Source: Prochlorococcus sp. AG-442-M23 (GTDB lineage Bacteria > Cyanobacteriota > Cyanobacteriia > PCC-6307 > Cyanobiaceae). From it: DNA of 64,000 nt. Below, one piece after another: positions 62,956 to 64,000 of the stretch (positions within the stretch are counted from its first letter, which is position 1; every line of letters begins with the position of its first letter). The DNA lies in assembly GCA_003209655.1 (NCBI GenBank), contig QCPW01000004.1, positions 104,029-168,028 on the forward strand. Reading direction: 5' to 3'. A model generated the notes under the pieces. That model saw only the letters and a list, made by a program, of their open reading frames with translations, made no database searches and was not told where the DNA came from. Position numbers and translations under genes: made by a program.

Positions 62956-63628
62956 TTAAGTATTAACAACCTCATTAATTTCACCATACTGATTAAGGGT
63001 TGGATATTTAATCCCAGACTTTCTGTAAGAAGAAGCTAACTCGGGATAACTCCATTCAAATAAAGTTTTTTGGTATTCATTAAGAGTTAAACCTTCTCCA
63101 TTAAAAGGAAGTTGACGCTTAATTTTTCTTTGGCGAACAGCTTCAAAAAGTAAAATAGAGGCTGCCACAGAAACATTTAAAGATTGAACCATTCCTGTCA
63201 TAGGGATAAAGATTGATTCATCAACCTTTGAGATTAGTTCATCACTTAATCCCCATTTTTCTGCTCCTAAAACAAAACATGTATTTTCTGAATAGTCAAA
63301 ATTTCTATAATCGATAGATTTCTCACTGAGCGTAGTTCCATATAATTTAAATCCCTTCTTCTTCAGCTCAGATACAGCTAAAATTGTTGTTTCGTGATTA
63401 TTTAACTTGACCCATTTTTGACTACCTTGAGCTGTACTGTTAAAAGTTTTTAACTTTATCTTTTTCACAAATGAAATTTGCTTCAAAAACTCCTGCTGCA
63501 TCGCATGTTCTCAATATTGCAGATAAGTTGTGAGGTTTATTTACTGCTTCAACTAAAACTGTTAAGTTCTTCATTCGACAATTTAAAACATTCTTAATTC
63601 TCTCAAACCTTCTTGGCAAAATTGACAT
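62956..63628 (-). pseudogene. trmH: TrmH tRNA 2'-O-methyltransferase with frameshift
   Basis: Two track ORFs are parts of one SPOUT methyltransferase. The first (63440-63628) reads ERIKNVLNCRMKNLTVLVEAVNKPHNLSAILRTCDAAGVFEANFIC and stops. The second frame supplies KTFNSTAQGSQKWVKL through NTCFVLGAEKWGLSDEL and IPMTGMVQSLNVSVAASILLFEA (the SAM knot). Removing one base from the T5 run at 63447-63451 joins them to a normal 220 aa protein that methylates G18 of tRNA. Either a real mutation or a sequencing slip. Confidence 0.85.
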
Positions 63629-63789
63629 TTGAAATGCTGAAATAATTTATTTAATTATATGCATTTCATAAAATATTATTCAAAATATAAATCTTTTAGA
63701 TTCTATTAATTAATTTTCTATTAATTCAATCTGGGTACTATTTCATTGAATATGTAGTTTATAATTAATTAGTAATTTATAGTGATTAA

Positions 63790-63993
63790 ATGGCTTACAT
63801 TGAATGGGATTATACTGTTATTACAAGCATGGTTGAGTCACAAGGGTGGACATTACCTGAAAAAGATTCAAAAAAATGGAATGATTTTAACGATGAGCTA
63901 GGAGAGAAGATGAGAGGAGTTGGAATTGTATTTGAGAAATATTGTAATTTTGCTGCAGATATTGGAGAAGGTGTCCATCTAATGGATGATTGA
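63790..63993 (+). CDS. 67 aa conserved hypothetical protein
   Basis: ATG-started soluble, acidic 67 aa protein (YIEWDYTVITSMVESQGWTLPEKDSKKWNDFNDELGEKM). Complete within the window, stopping 7 bases before its end. Not recognised. Confidence 0.55.
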   Translation: MAYIEWDYTVITSMVESQGWTLPEKDSKKWNDFNDELGEKMRGVGIVFEKYCNFAADIGEGVHLMDD

Positions 63994-64000
63994 GATTTTA

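Noticed and set aside
62956-63628. Two separate genes for the TrmH halves
   Set aside because: Each half carries only part of the SPOUT fold and they join smoothly with a single base change, so one broken gene is the better reading.

Overview
The window looks like a piece of a Prochlorococcus chromosome, most likely the high-light group. The DNA is very AT-rich, TTG and GTG starts are frequent, and the gene set fits: a plastoquinol terminal oxidase, a short Hli protein, a Nif11-type peptide, CrtH, PipX, SepF, LrtA-type hibernation factor, a PirA-like DUF4278 protein and many 30-70 aa proteins. This is inferred from gene content and composition; no search was run.

Layout. (1) 1-12.3 kb: scattered conserved small proteins with PTOX, CrtH, TatA, PrxQ and a CPBP protease. 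(2) 12.4-20.2 kb: a cell-surface region with a GT11 fucosyltransferase-like enzyme, a GT2 glycosyltransferase, a PIG-L deacetylase, a phosphopantetheinyl transferase, KAS III-like enzyme, acyl carrier protein, acyltransferase-like protein, KdsB and a HAD phosphatase. A gene-free stretch follows (20.2-20.9 kb) that folds into several hairpins and ends in an intrinsic terminator. (3) 20.9-26.9 kb: peptidase, photolyase, TenA-ThiD pyrimidine salvage pair, a DUF985 cupin and microproteins. (4) 26.9-31.4 kb: a small decaying island with a DsrE-like protein, two clearly broken genes, possible small RNAs, a run of minus-strand microproteins and a GC-richer SIMPL-domain gene. It ends at tRNA-Thr and tRNA-Tyr, and the last 12 nt of tRNA-Thr are repeated 251 bp away. 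(5) 31.4-64 kb: dense housekeeping genes. These are aroQ, miaE-like, cobI, der, an EcfT-like protein, pipX, a YggS-like gene, sepF, proC, a GT4 enzyme, recO, a deoC-like gene, hpf, lipB, an acyl-activating enzyme, a ylqD-like gene, the PDH E2 gene, queA, cysK, two trans-sulfuration enzymes, rpsD, yidD, a glutaredoxin-like gene, murE, an SDR, a class V aminotransferase, an ArsM-like methyltransferase, pirA-like, nfu, mqo, lepA, an ABC permease and a frameshifted trmH.

The best regulatory story is at 57.6-57.9 kb. A short DUF4278 (PirA-like) gene carries a good sigma70-type promoter, a perfect GTA-N8-TAC NtcA palindrome at the predicted transcription start, and an RNA that fits the 'Downstream-peptide' (glutamine-II) riboswitch. 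Together these would allow expression only when nitrogen is plentiful. Other points of interest are the unassigned structured RNA at 20.5-20.8 kb, the tRNA-Thr att-like repeat and decayed island genes, a family of roughly 30 aa microproteins starting M(N/E)LNTFLLI, and a DeoC homologue whose Schiff-base lysine seems to be missing.
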